From positions 62,001 through 126,000 of the forward strand of contig NZ_JAVDPW010000015.1 of the NCBI RefSeq assembly GCF_031453975.1: a stretch of 64,000 nt of DNA. The letters are read 5' to 3'. The DNA comes from Inquilinus ginsengisoli_A (GTDB lineage: Bacteria; Pseudomonadota; Alphaproteobacteria; DSM-16000; Inquilinaceae). Below are positions 25,608 through 33,491 of this stretch, piece by piece (position 1 is the stretch's first letter; the number at the start of each line of letters is the position of its first letter). Made by a program: the position numbers and the translations under genes. Under the pieces are notes generated by a model. The model did not search any database. It had not been told where the DNA came from and was given only the letters and a program-made list of their open reading frames with translations.

Positions 25608-26188
25608 CGCAGCCCGTCCTCGCCCTTGATCTCGCTGGCCTTCAGCCCGCCGACGCGGGCGTGGATGCGGGCGCCGGTGGTCATCACCAGCACCAGCGCG
25701 ATCTCGTCCGCCTTCGGCCCGTCGGGCACCCCGACCTCCATCGCGTCGAAATGGCTGCGGACATAGGAGGCGTCGATGTGGGTCACCGGCACGTCCAGCC
25801 GGGTGCCGGGGCCGCCGACCTTCTTGGCCGAGGCGACGATCGCCTTGGCGCCGCCCAGCGCCTCGCGCATGGCGTAGCCGCCGGGGACATGCCACAGCGC
25901 GCCGTGCTCCAGCTCGCCGGCGGCGCCGACGATGGCGCCCTTGCCGTAGCCCTGGATCGCCTTCGGGTCGCCGCCCAGCGCCGCGATCAGCCGCTGCGCC
26001 ATGGCCAGGCCCAGCGGCTTCAGGTCGTCCATGAAGCCCGCGATCTCCTCGACATAGCGGCCGGCGAAGGGGTTGCGGATCACGGCGATGATCGCCCCCC
26101 GGCGCAGCGGCGTCGCGGCCGGCGGCCCGCCCTCGTGGAAGATCTCCTCGATGGTGACCAGGCGCTTGCGGATCTCGACCTCGGGCAT
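25604..26188 (-). CDS. DUF1185 / PF06684 'amino acid synthesis' family protein, copy 1
   Basis: It has 194 residues. IRNPFAGRYVEEIAGFMDDL, GAAGELEHGALWHVPGGYAM, GGPGTRLDVPVTHIDASYVR, SHFDAMEV and SEIKGEDGLR are the conserved blocks. Function is unknown; members often lie near amidohydrolases, 6-hydroxynicotinate-reductase-like genes and ABC importers (from memory of genome context). The start is 3 bases after the UPF0280 stop. The conserved His/Asp/Arg cluster in HIDASYVRSHFD could form an active site (inference). Confidence 0.88.
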   Translation of the reverse strand: MPEVEIRKRLVTIEEIFHEGGPPAATPLRRGAIIAVIRNPFAGRYVEEIAGFMDDLKPLGLAMAQRLIAALGGDPKAIQGYGKGAIVGAAGELEHGALWHVPGGYAMREALGGAKAIVASAKKVGGPGTRLDVPVTHIDASYVRSHFDAMEVGVPDGPKADEIALVLVMTTGARIHARVGGLKASEIKGEDGLR

Positions 26189-26191
26189 GGA

Positions 26192-27253
26192 TCAGGCTCC
26201 GTGTTTGCGGGGAAGTTTGATTTTGTCCTCCCTCCCCTCGCGGGAGGGGGGTAGGGGGAGGGGGTTCGTGACGTAAGAACGGTCCATCGTGATGGAGTCG
26301 GATTGCCGGACGGTTTCGGAATCATCCCGTCGGCGCTCTTCGATCGACAACCCCCTCCCCCTAGCCCCCTCCCGCGAGGGGAGGGGGGACTCGGTGGGGT
26401 GCGTTTCCGATCCCAGCCCGACCGTCCGGGTCTCGCCGGCCAGGTGCAGGGCGGCGGCGCGGATCAGGCCGCGGGCGACCAGGTCCTCGGCCACGGCCGC
26501 GCCGGCCTCAAGGGCGGCGTCGATCTCGGCGGGGTGCAGCGGGCCGACGCCGCGGGTCACCGGGCGGTCGCCCAGGTCGCTGTCGGGCTGCAGGTCGCGG
26601 GCCGGCTGACGCAGGATGGCGGGATGGCCGGGCAGGTCGACGGCATTGGCGATCACCGTGGCCGCGGCATCGGCATCGGCGGCACCGACCGCCAGCACCG
26701 TCACCGCATCGGCGATGCCGAGCGAAAAGCTGCGGCCGCGCCAGCCGCTGGTGGCGATGCCGTGCAGCGCATCCTCGGCCGCCAGCGCCGTGGTGCCGAA
26801 CAGGCCGGGCTTATCGGGCCGGTCGACCAGGCCGATGGTGAAGTGTTCGCCCGGCGCCAAGTGCAGGGCGATGTCGCCGCCATTGTTGACATAGGCGCGG
26901 TCCAACGGTGCCGCCGCGACCATCGCCGCCAGCACGGCTTCGGCCACCGCACCGGCCACCGCGGCCATCGGGGTGATGAAGGTTTCGGCGGCGTAGGGGG
27001 CCACCGCGTCATGCATGCGGCGCGCGATCGGGCCCTGCAGCGGGGAGCGGCCGGGCCGGGCCGGCGCCCGCAGCGCCGGCAGCTCGTCGCACAGCTGGTC
27101 CAGCAGGCCGGTGAAGCGCCGCGCCGCCGCGGCGTAGGCGGCCTGCACCGCCGCTTCCGCCCCGGTCGCCTCGACGACCAGGTCGATCGGCCCGTCCTGC
27201 AGATGCAGGCGCCGCCCGTCGGACAGCAGCGCGATCTGCGGGATTCGGGCCAT
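26192..27253 (-). CDS. UPF0280 family protein (ApbE-like superfamily) with repeat-encoded C-terminal tail
   Basis: It has 353 residues. Residues 1-285 form a UPF0280 protein: ITPMAAVAGAVAEAVL (93-108), YVNNGGDIALHLAPG (121-135), and SGWRGRSFSLGIADAVTVLA (169-188). The family belongs to the ApbE-like superfamily, whose best-known members attach FMN to proteins. Residues about 289-353 are encoded by the two arms and core of a family C repeat (26226-26390) and are not part of the family. The native stop seems to have been displaced. It lies 8 bases after the 6-hydroxynicotinate-reductase-like gene, an enzyme known to carry covalent flavin, which suggests a flavin-transfer role (inference). Confidence 0.85.
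   Translation of the reverse strand: MARIPQIALLSDGRRLHLQDGPIDLVVEATGAEAAVQAAYAAAARRFTGLLDQLCDELPALRAPARPGRSPLQGPIARRMHDAVAPYAAETFITPMAAVAGAVAEAVLAAMVAAAPLDRAYVNNGGDIALHLAPGEHFTIGLVDRPDKPGLFGTTALAAEDALHGIATSGWRGRSFSLGIADAVTVLAVGAADADAAATVIANAVDLPGHPAILRQPARDLQPDSDLGDRPVTRGVGPLHPAEIDAALEAGAAVAEDLVARGLIRAAALHLAGETRTVGLGSETHPTESPLPSREGARGRGLSIEERRRDDSETVRQSDSITMDRSYVTNPLPLPPSREGREDKIKLPRKHGA
26226..26390. repeat. Long GC-rich inverted repeat, family C (copy 2), inside the UPF0280 reading frame
   Basis: Arms at about 26226-26266 and 26350-26390 are inverted copies matching the arms at 23600 and 40411; the core of about 80 bases is unrelated to theirs. On the minus strand the arms encode SPLPSREGARGRGL and NPLPLPPSREGRED in the UPF0280 tail. 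Confidence 0.85.
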
Positions 27254-27261
27254 TGGCGGCC

Positions 27262-28767
27262 TCAGCCGTGCGACCGCTTCGCGCCCTGCGGCGCGAAGGG
27301 CCAGGGGTTGTCGCGATGGCCCGGCACCTGCCGTCGCGCCATGTCGACCCCGAGCGAGGAGATCGGGCGGACATGATCCATATGCCCCTCCAGCGCCTCA
27401 TAGTCGGACAGGCGCAGGGTGAACTCGATCGGCGCCACCAGGGCCGGGGTGGGGACATAGCCGAAGGCGTTCTCCGGCACCCGGGTCACATCGACCATGA
27501 AGGTGATGCCGCCGCCCGGCCAGACATAGACCGGGGCGCCGCCGCAGGTGACATAGGTCAGCGCTTCCTTGACCGACCGGGTCAGCCGCACCGGGTTCTC
27601 GGTGACGCCGGACCGCAGCGACCCGCCGGCCCCACCCATGAACAGCACGGTGCACAGCGCCGGCTCGCAATTCTCCTCGATCCGCTCGATCGACTGCCGC
27701 AGCAGCGGCGGCAGCTCCTGCTGCACCGGCCGCAGCTCGTCGTCCAGCTTGTAATAGGCGAAATGCTCGCCGGTGGTGCTGACCATCAGCATGGTCAGGC
27801 CGGCCCGGGCCGTCTTGGGGTTGAACGGCCCCAGGATCGACAGCGGGTCGGAGATGTCGGTGCCGCCCCAGCCGGTGCCGGGCTGGGCCACCTGGAAATA
27901 GCGGCCGGGGGTGGAGCGCCGGCCCTTCATATTGATGCCGGTCTCGGCGATGCCCAGCAGCTTGCCGGCCTGGTGCTCCGACAGCACGCCGGTGATGTGG
28001 TCGTCGACCACCACCACCTCGTCGACCTTGCCCTGCCACTGCTTGGCGAACATGCCGATGGTGGCCGAGCCGCAGCCGACCCGCATCCGCTCTTCCGCCG
28101 CGCCGTTGACGATCGGCGGCCGGCCGGCCTGCACGATCACGGTGGCGCCGTCGTCGATGGTCAGCTCGACCGCGCGGCCGTTGCTCAGCTCCAGCAGCGT
28201 GTCGCAGGTGACGCGGCCTTCCTTCTTGCTGCCGCCGGTCAGGTGATGCACGCCGCCCAGCGACAGCATCTGCGACCCGTATTCGCCCGTGGTGACATGG
28301 CCGACCGGCTCGCCCTGCGCCCGCACCAAGCTGCGCTCCGGCCCCAGATGGCGGTCGGTGTCGATCTTCACCTTGACGCCGCAATAGCTGAAGATGCCCT
28401 CGGTCACCACGGTGACCATGTCGACGCCGTCGACCTCGGCCGAGACGATGAAGGGCGCCGGCTTGTAGTCGGGATAGGTGGTGCCGGCGCCGATCGCGGT
28501 GACGAAGGTTTCCGGCCCGCGCACCAGCTTGCCGTCCCAGTCGCTGGTGCGGGTGAACGGCACCACGCTGCCGCCCTGCGCCAGGGTGCGGTCCAGCACC
28601 ACATGCGGGTCGACCCGGACCAGCGTGCCGTCATGGTTGGCATAGCGGTCGCAGGCCCCGGCGGCGCCGGGCTTGATGTAGCACATCACCGGGCAGGCAT
28701 CGCAGCGGATGCGGCCGTCGGCAGTCTTGTCTGGGGCAGTCTTGTCCGGGGCGGTCGGCTGGGACAT
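27262..28767 (-). CDS. 6-Hydroxynicotinate reductase-like iron-sulfur flavoprotein
   Basis: It has 501 residues. C22, C25, C29 and C39 in RCDACPVMC...GAC form a ferredoxin-like [4Fe-4S] motif; further cysteines (C129, C188, C232, C367, C372, C408) could bind other clusters. The family enzyme from E. barkeri reduces 6-hydroxynicotinate to 1,4,5,6-tetrahydro-6-oxonicotinate with ferredoxin and contains covalent flavin plus several Fe-S clusters. The segment DDHITGVLS (255-263) loosely resembles an ApbE flavinylation motif. First gene of a nine-gene leftward operon. A 15-base tandem duplication at 28727-28756 makes the APDKTAPDKTADG N-terminus. I recognise the family from whole-sequence resemblance; the substrate in this organism is inferred. 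Confidence 0.75.
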   Translation of the reverse strand: MSQPTAPDKTAPDKTADGRIRCDACPVMCYIKPGAAGACDRYANHDGTLVRVDPHVVLDRTLAQGGSVVPFTRTSDWDGKLVRGPETFVTAIGAGTTYPDYKPAPFIVSAEVDGVDMVTVVTEGIFSYCGVKVKIDTDRHLGPERSLVRAQGEPVGHVTTGEYGSQMLSLGGVHHLTGGSKKEGRVTCDTLLELSNGRAVELTIDDGATVIVQAGRPPIVNGAAEERMRVGCGSATIGMFAKQWQGKVDEVVVVDDHITGVLSEHQAGKLLGIAETGINMKGRRSTPGRYFQVAQPGTGWGGTDISDPLSILGPFNPKTARAGLTMLMVSTTGEHFAYYKLDDELRPVQQELPPLLRQSIERIEENCEPALCTVLFMGGAGGSLRSGVTENPVRLTRSVKEALTYVTCGGAPVYVWPGGGITFMVDVTRVPENAFGYVPTPALVAPIEFTLRLSDYEALEGHMDHVRPISSLGVDMARRQVPGHRDNPWPFAPQGAKRSHG

Positions 28768-28940
28768 GTCAGTCTCGATTCTGCTGTGCGGCCGCGGCGG
28801 CGCGCCCGGCGCCGAAGGGCGCGGCGCGGCTGGTCGCCCATGGTCCGCTGGGCCGGAGCTGCCCTGTCCGGAGATGCATGAAGGGATCTCCCTGGCCTGA
28901 TCCTGTTCCGAAGAGCCCGTCGTTACCCGGCCGGCATTTC

Positions 28941-28957
28941 ATTCGTATACAAACGAT
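28941..28957. promoter_or_regulatory. GTATAC site upstream of the reductase operon, candidate GntR-type operator
   Basis: Reads ATTCGTATACAAACGAT. It shares GTATACAAAC with the perfect palindrome before the enamidase (15790-15815) and keeps TCGTATACAA, fitting T-N-G-T..A-C-N-A. It lies 174 bases upstream of the reductase start in a 279-base gap that otherwise holds only the stem-loop at 29019. Confidence 0.55.
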
Positions 28958-29018
28958 CTTCATCCGCTCAAGCGGACCTGTCAAGGCGGGAACGGCGTCC
29001 TATGGGGGAGGTCGGAAT

Positions 29019-29046
29019 GTTGGGTTCGCGGAATCGCGAACCCAAC
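29019..29046 (-). terminator. Stem-loop just after the penicillin-acylase-family gene
   Basis: A 12-bp perfect stem: GTTGGGTTCGCG, GAAT loop, CGCGAACCCAAC. It abuts the leftward stop codon TAG at 29047-29049. No T-run follows on the minus strand, so it may work as a Rho-independent-like pause, an mRNA 3' protector or a small repeat rather than a classic terminator. Confidence 0.5.
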
Positions 29047-31389
29047 CTACGGCTGCGGCACCAGCGCGATGCGGGTCTCGGCCGCGTCTTCCACGGCTGT
29101 GCGGCTGTACAGCAGCGGCACCTGCTCGCCGCGGGCCCACAGGGGCGCGAGGTCGCGGTAATGCGGCGAGCGCGGGTCGCCGGACTGGCCGGGGGTGTTG
29201 ATGCAGGTGCTGCGGTCCCAGTCGCCGACATCCATGACAATGCGGACCGAGGCGCCGTTGGTGACCTGGAAGCTGTCCGGGCGATAGGCGGCGTGCATGA
29301 CGGTGGAGGCGCCGCCGCCCTTGGCCAGCGGGCCGACATCCAGCTCGGCCTTCCGGTCCGGCGCCACGGTGCTGGCCGGATGCCCGAAATAGCCGTGATG
29401 CAGGTCGCCCCAGCGCCAGGCGGCGGGATCCGGCCCCAGCCGCCGCGCCGCATCCGCCCAGGCCGCGGCCAGGGTCTCCAGCAGCAGCGCGTCGCGCACC
29501 GCAGCGGGGTCGGCGCCGAAGCGCCCGTCCGGTTCCTCCAGCGCCGCCAGGATGCCGGCGACGTCGCCCGGCGCCAGCAGTTTGCGGATGGCGGGGTCGG
29601 GCACCACCAGGGCGAACAGCGCCGGCTTCAGGTGCTTGGTCCACCACAGCTCGAACAGAGCGGCGGCAGCGGAATCCGCCTCCAGCCGCGCGTCCCAGCC
29701 GCGCAGCAGGGCCAGGGCCGCGTCCCCCGACTCCAGCGGCGCCAGCAGCCGCAGCATCCGCCGCGCCGGCACCGACAGGGTGTCGGCCTGCAGGTCCTGC
29801 GCATCCGCCAGGCTGTGACGGTCCTGCCCGCCCAGCACCTCGCGGATGCGCACGGCGCGGCTGGCCTCCAGCCATTCGAAGCCGACCGGGCGCTGGTCAT
29901 GCGGCCAGTCGGCCGGCAGGTTCAGCTCGTTGGCGGTGGCGACGAAGCCCTCGGGCGGGTCGATCCGCACCGGCATCAGCGCCGGGTCCATCATGCCGTC
30001 CCATTCATGGCTGCCGTCGCCCGGCACCGGCGCCAGGCCGTGCCAGTTCGGCCGCCGCGGCACATGGCCGGCCGGCAGCCAGGCGATGGTGCCCGAAATG
30101 TCGGCATAGACCTGGTTGACCGACGGCGTGCCCCAGCGCCGCATCGCCGCGCGGAAGCCGTCGATGTCCTGGGCGCGCATGCCGCTCAGGCTGGCGAGAT
30201 AGGCGGCCGATCCGGGCTCGAACCACACCGACCGCACCGCCACGGCGCTGCGCCTGTTGGTATCGGCATGGACCACCGGCCCGTGCCGGGTGAAGCGCAG
30301 GGTCCGCGCCTGCTCCGCCGCACCCTTGACGGCAAAGCGTTCCTCGACCGCCCGCATCCGCTCCCAGCCCGCACCGTAGCGGTAGGAGTCGGGATCGTCC
30401 GGCCGGGTCTCGTAGAGATACACATCCTCCTGGTCGGCGCCGAAGATGGTCAGGCTGAAGGCGGCGGTGCCGTTGTGCCCCATCATGATGCCGGGCACGC
30501 AGGGTTCGCCGGCGCCGATCGCGTCGAAGCCCGGCGCGGTCAGGTGGACGAGGTAGCGCAGCGACGGCACGGCATGGGCACGGTGCGGGTCGGTGGCCAG
30601 CACCGGCCGGCCGGTGCTGGTGCGGCTGCCATGCACGGCCCAGTTGTTCGACCCGTCGGAGGATCCTTCCGCTTCGGGTGCCCGGAGCACCTCGCCCAGA
30701 TCGGTGACCTCGCGCCACCGCCCGGCCTCATCCAGCGTCGCCGCCAGCCGTTCGGGCGGGAAGGTCACCGGCGCCATGGCCAGCCGGAACAGCTGCAGCG
30801 CGTCCGGCGGCACCGCCACGGGGTCGAAGCCGGGCACCGGCCCGACCGCCACCGGCGGCTCGATCGATTTGCGCAGCCGGTCGGTCGCGGCGTCGGCGCC
30901 GGCCAGCACATGGGCGCGGGCCAGCTCCGACAGCGCGTTGCGGGTCAGGCCGTGGCTGCGGATGCGGACGACATCCTCCGCCCGCCAGCGCGCCGGCTTT
31001 GTGCCGAAGATCCGGAACTCCTCCGGCAGCCGGTCCGGCTCGCGTTCGGTCAGGGCGACATAGGCGTTGATGCCGGCGGCGAAGCGGGTGCAGATCGCCT
31101 CCGCATCCTCGGCATAGGCGGCCCATTCCGCGACCATGTCGCCGCGGTAGAGGAAATGCCGGCAGGCGATGTCCTGGGCGAGGTAGCCGGGGCCGAAATC
31201 CGCCGCCAGCAGGCCCAGGCCGCGCTTGCGCCACAGGTCGATCTGCCACAGCCGGTCGCGGGCGGCGTTGAAGCCCTGCAGGAAGAACAGGTCGTCCAGG
31301 CTGGCCGCGGTCAGGTGCGGGATGCCCCAGCGGTCGACCAGGATTTCGGCCGGGGCGGCGAGGCCCGGGACGGTGATCGGATCAGTCAT
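29047..31389 (-). CDS. Penicillin acylase family Ntn-hydrolase, no signal peptide
   Basis: Large N-terminal-nucleophile amidase, 780 residues. The alpha part contains VDRWGIPHLTA, FFLQGFNAARDRLWQIDLWRK and LARAHVL; autocleavage is predicted before S247 in DGSNNWAV, making Ser the nucleophile of the beta chain. Downstream are DPHRAHAVPS, GIMMGHNGTAAFSLT and TANELNLP, all family motifs. Classical penicillin and AHL acylases are exported; this one starts directly with the mature-like sequence and has no Sec or Tat signal, so it may be cytoplasmic. It is followed 20 bases upstream by the OYE gene, in the same direction. Substrate unknown; amides or acylated amino compounds are likely. Confidence 0.88.
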   Translation of the reverse strand: MTDPITVPGLAAPAEILVDRWGIPHLTAASLDDLFFLQGFNAARDRLWQIDLWRKRGLGLLAADFGPGYLAQDIACRHFLYRGDMVAEWAAYAEDAEAICTRFAAGINAYVALTEREPDRLPEEFRIFGTKPARWRAEDVVRIRSHGLTRNALSELARAHVLAGADAATDRLRKSIEPPVAVGPVPGFDPVAVPPDALQLFRLAMAPVTFPPERLAATLDEAGRWREVTDLGEVLRAPEAEGSSDGSNNWAVHGSRTSTGRPVLATDPHRAHAVPSLRYLVHLTAPGFDAIGAGEPCVPGIMMGHNGTAAFSLTIFGADQEDVYLYETRPDDPDSYRYGAGWERMRAVEERFAVKGAAEQARTLRFTRHGPVVHADTNRRSAVAVRSVWFEPGSAAYLASLSGMRAQDIDGFRAAMRRWGTPSVNQVYADISGTIAWLPAGHVPRRPNWHGLAPVPGDGSHEWDGMMDPALMPVRIDPPEGFVATANELNLPADWPHDQRPVGFEWLEASRAVRIREVLGGQDRHSLADAQDLQADTLSVPARRMLRLLAPLESGDAALALLRGWDARLEADSAAAALFELWWTKHLKPALFALVVPDPAIRKLLAPGDVAGILAALEEPDGRFGADPAAVRDALLLETLAAAWADAARRLGPDPAAWRWGDLHHGYFGHPASTVAPDRKAELDVGPLAKGGGASTVMHAAYRPDSFQVTNGASVRIVMDVGDWDRSTCINTPGQSGDPRSPHYRDLAPLWARGEQVPLLYSRTAVEDAAETRIALVPQP

Positions 31390-31409
31390 TCGTCCCGGGC
31401 TCCCCTCGA

Positions 31410-32528
31410 CTACTCAGCGGCTTCCAGCAGCTTGCGGCCGGGCCAGGTGGCGGCTGCGGCCCGGCGGTACTGCGGCGGCAGGGTCAGCTCGGCGCCCAGC
31501 GCCTCGGCGGCATGCCAGCCCCAGCGCGGATCGTCCAGCACGGCGCGGGCCAGCGCTACCTGGTCGGCGTCGCCGCGGGCAATGATGTCCTCGGCCTGCT
31601 GCGCGTCGACGATCAGCCCGACCGCGCGGGTCACCAGGCCGCTCTTCTGCCGGATTTCGCGTGCGAACGGCACCTGGTAGCCGGGAGCGACCGGGATGCG
31701 GGCATGCGAGGCATTGCCGCCCGACGAGGCGCAGATGAAGTCGAAACCAAGGGCCTTCAACTCGACCGCCAGCACCGCGGCATCCCCGACCTCGAAGCCG
31801 CCCTCGACCCATTCCGAGGCGCTGACGCGGACGCCCAGAGCGATGCCTGCGGGGACCGCATCGCGAACCGCACGCGCCACCGCCAGCGGGAAGGCGCGTC
31901 GGCGTTCGGCATCGCCGCCCCAGCGATCATCACGCCGGTTCGACAGCGGCGACAGGAAGCTGTGCAGCAGATAGCCATGCGCCATGTGCAGCTCGATGGC
32001 GTCGAAGCCCAGCCGCACGGCGCGGCGGGCGGCGGCGACGAAGGCGGCGGTGACCCGCTCCAGCCCGGCCTCGTCCAGCGCCTCCGGCGTGTGCCAGCCT
32101 TCGCTGAAGGGCAGGGCGGAGGGGCCGACGGTCGGCCAGGGATCCTCGGCGGGGCCCAGGGCGCGGCCGCCCTCCCAGGGGCGCTGCGACGACGCCTTGC
32201 GCCCGGCATGGCCGAGCTGGATGCCGAAGCGGGTGCCGGGCAGGGCGACGCCGCGGGCGGCGGCCAGGCCGCGGGCGATGGCGCGTTCGTTGGCATCGGA
32301 ATAGAGGCCGAGGCAGCCATGGGTGATGCGGCCCCGGCGCTCGACGCCGGTCGCCTCCAACACCACCAGCGCGGCGCCGGACATGGCGAGAGTCATCCAA
32401 TGCTGCAGGTGCCAGTCGGTGGCGCTGCCGTCATCGGCGGAATACTGGCACATCGGCGCCACCACGATCCGGTTGGGCAGCGGCACCGGGCCGAGGGCGA
32501 GCGGGGAGAACAGCGCGGAGGCGGTCAT
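31410..32528 (-). CDS. NADH:flavin oxidoreductase, old yellow enzyme (YqjM/NamA-like)
   Basis: FMN enzyme of 372 residues that reduces activated C=C bonds with NAD(P)H. TIM-barrel landmarks are NRIVVAPMCQYSA (the Cys of MCQYSA is typical of the YqjM class), WHLQHWMTLAMSGAAL, QLGHAGRKAS, AAFVAAARRAVRLGFDAIEL, HMAHGYLLHSFLSP (His-Tyr region), and FICASSGGN. The FMN-phosphate region near the C-terminus is GDADQVALARAVLDDPRWG. It is the first gene of a two-gene unit with the acylase. The 119-base gap to the TetR gene could carry its promoter. Confidence 0.93.
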   Translation of the reverse strand: MTASALFSPLALGPVPLPNRIVVAPMCQYSADDGSATDWHLQHWMTLAMSGAALVVLEATGVERRGRITHGCLGLYSDANERAIARGLAAARGVALPGTRFGIQLGHAGRKASSQRPWEGGRALGPAEDPWPTVGPSALPFSEGWHTPEALDEAGLERVTAAFVAAARRAVRLGFDAIELHMAHGYLLHSFLSPLSNRRDDRWGGDAERRRAFPLAVARAVRDAVPAGIALGVRVSASEWVEGGFEVGDAAVLAVELKALGFDFICASSGGNASHARIPVAPGYQVPFAREIRQKSGLVTRAVGLIVDAQQAEDIIARGDADQVALARAVLDDPRWGWHAAEALGAELTLPPQYRRAAAATWPGRKLLEAAE

Positions 32529-32647
32529 GAGGGGCGCTCGATCGGTTGCGGACGGGATGCGGTGACCTTCGGCGGCGTCACCGGATGATATGTCAGATCT
32601 TTATGTCCGCACCTGTTACGGATGCAATGCAGGTCCGACCGGACCGC

Positions 32648-33325
32648 TCAGTTGGGCATTGCCTGCAAGGCCGGGCCCTGCGGGCCGAAGGCGCGCAGGA
32701 AGGTGCGCACGGCGTTGGCGACGCCGACGTCGATCTCGGCATCCGCCGGCTTGGTCCCGAGCATGTGGGAGATGTGGAAATCGGCATGGATCAGGGCCAG
32801 GAACTGGCGCGCCGCCAGGTCCGGGTCCTCGACCTGCAGGTGGCCGGCATGGGCCAGCTTGGCGAAGCGGGCGGCGAGCGCGGCCCAGGCGGTGCCCGGC
32901 CCGTGCTCGCGCCAGGCCGTGAACAGCGCCGGATAGCGCTCGCCTTCGCCCTGGATCAGCTTGCGCAATGCCGCGCCGTCGCGGTTGTACAGGCAGTCGC
33001 GCACCATCCGCCCGGCGAAGGCGGTCAGCTCCGCCCCGAGCTCCCGGGGCTGGTCGGGAAAGGTGGTGAGGGTGGCGAACAGGCCGGCGTTGCAGCGCTC
33101 GGTCATCTCCCGCACCACGGCGACGAACAGCGCTTCCTTGTCGCCGTGATGGTTGTAGACGGTCTGGCGCGACACTCCGGCCTCGGACGCGATCACGTCG
33201 ATGCTGGCGCCGGTGAAGCCGTCGCGGCAGAACACCATGGCCGCCGCGTCCAGCACCGAATTGTGCTTGGCGTACTGGCCGCGCCGGGGGGACGCCGGCC
33301 GCTCGATGTCATCCGCGATCCGCAT
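32648..33325 (-). CDS. TetR-family transcriptional regulator
   Basis: It has 225 residues from ATG 33325. The HTH is ASIDVIASEAGVSRQTVYNH in the N-terminal 60 residues, preceded by VLDAAAMVFCRDGF. The C-terminal part (RDCLYNRDGAALRKLIQGEG... FLALIHADFHISHML) matches the AcrR-like TetR_C group. It is divergent from a Bcr/CflA-type pump, with an inverted repeat 27 bases before its start; it probably represses the pump and itself. Confidence 0.92.
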   Translation of the reverse strand: MRIADDIERPASPRRGQYAKHNSVLDAAAMVFCRDGFTGASIDVIASEAGVSRQTVYNHHGDKEALFVAVVREMTERCNAGLFATLTTFPDQPRELGAELTAFAGRMVRDCLYNRDGAALRKLIQGEGERYPALFTAWREHGPGTAWAALAARFAKLAHAGHLQVEDPDLAARQFLALIHADFHISHMLGTKPADAEIDVGVANAVRTFLRAFGPQGPALQAMPN

Positions 33326-33351
33326 GTCCCCAAGATAGGGGGTCTTGACGA

Positions 33352-33371
33352 ATTGGACAATACTGTCCAAT
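33352..33371. promoter_or_regulatory. Operator of the TetR/MFS pair (predicted)
   Basis: Perfect 8-base arms ATTGGACA and TGTCCAAT with a 4-base ATAC spacer. A third half-site TTGGACAG follows at 33375. A TTGACG at 33345 could be a rightward -35 box. It sits 27 bases before the TetR start and 120 bases before the MFS start, between divergent genes. Confidence 0.75.
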
Positions 33372-33491
33372 CTTTTGGACAGAGAGTCGCAACGGCCGCT
33401 CGCAGAGGCGGCTTGCGCTCCCCATATGGTCATCCTCCCGCCCGGGAAGAAGCTCCCTCCGCCGGCAACCCGATTTCCGGAAGCGTCCGCC

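Noticed and set aside
23600..26390. CRISPR array
   Set aside because: Repeats are inverted, few, far apart and GC-rich, with no cas genes in the window.
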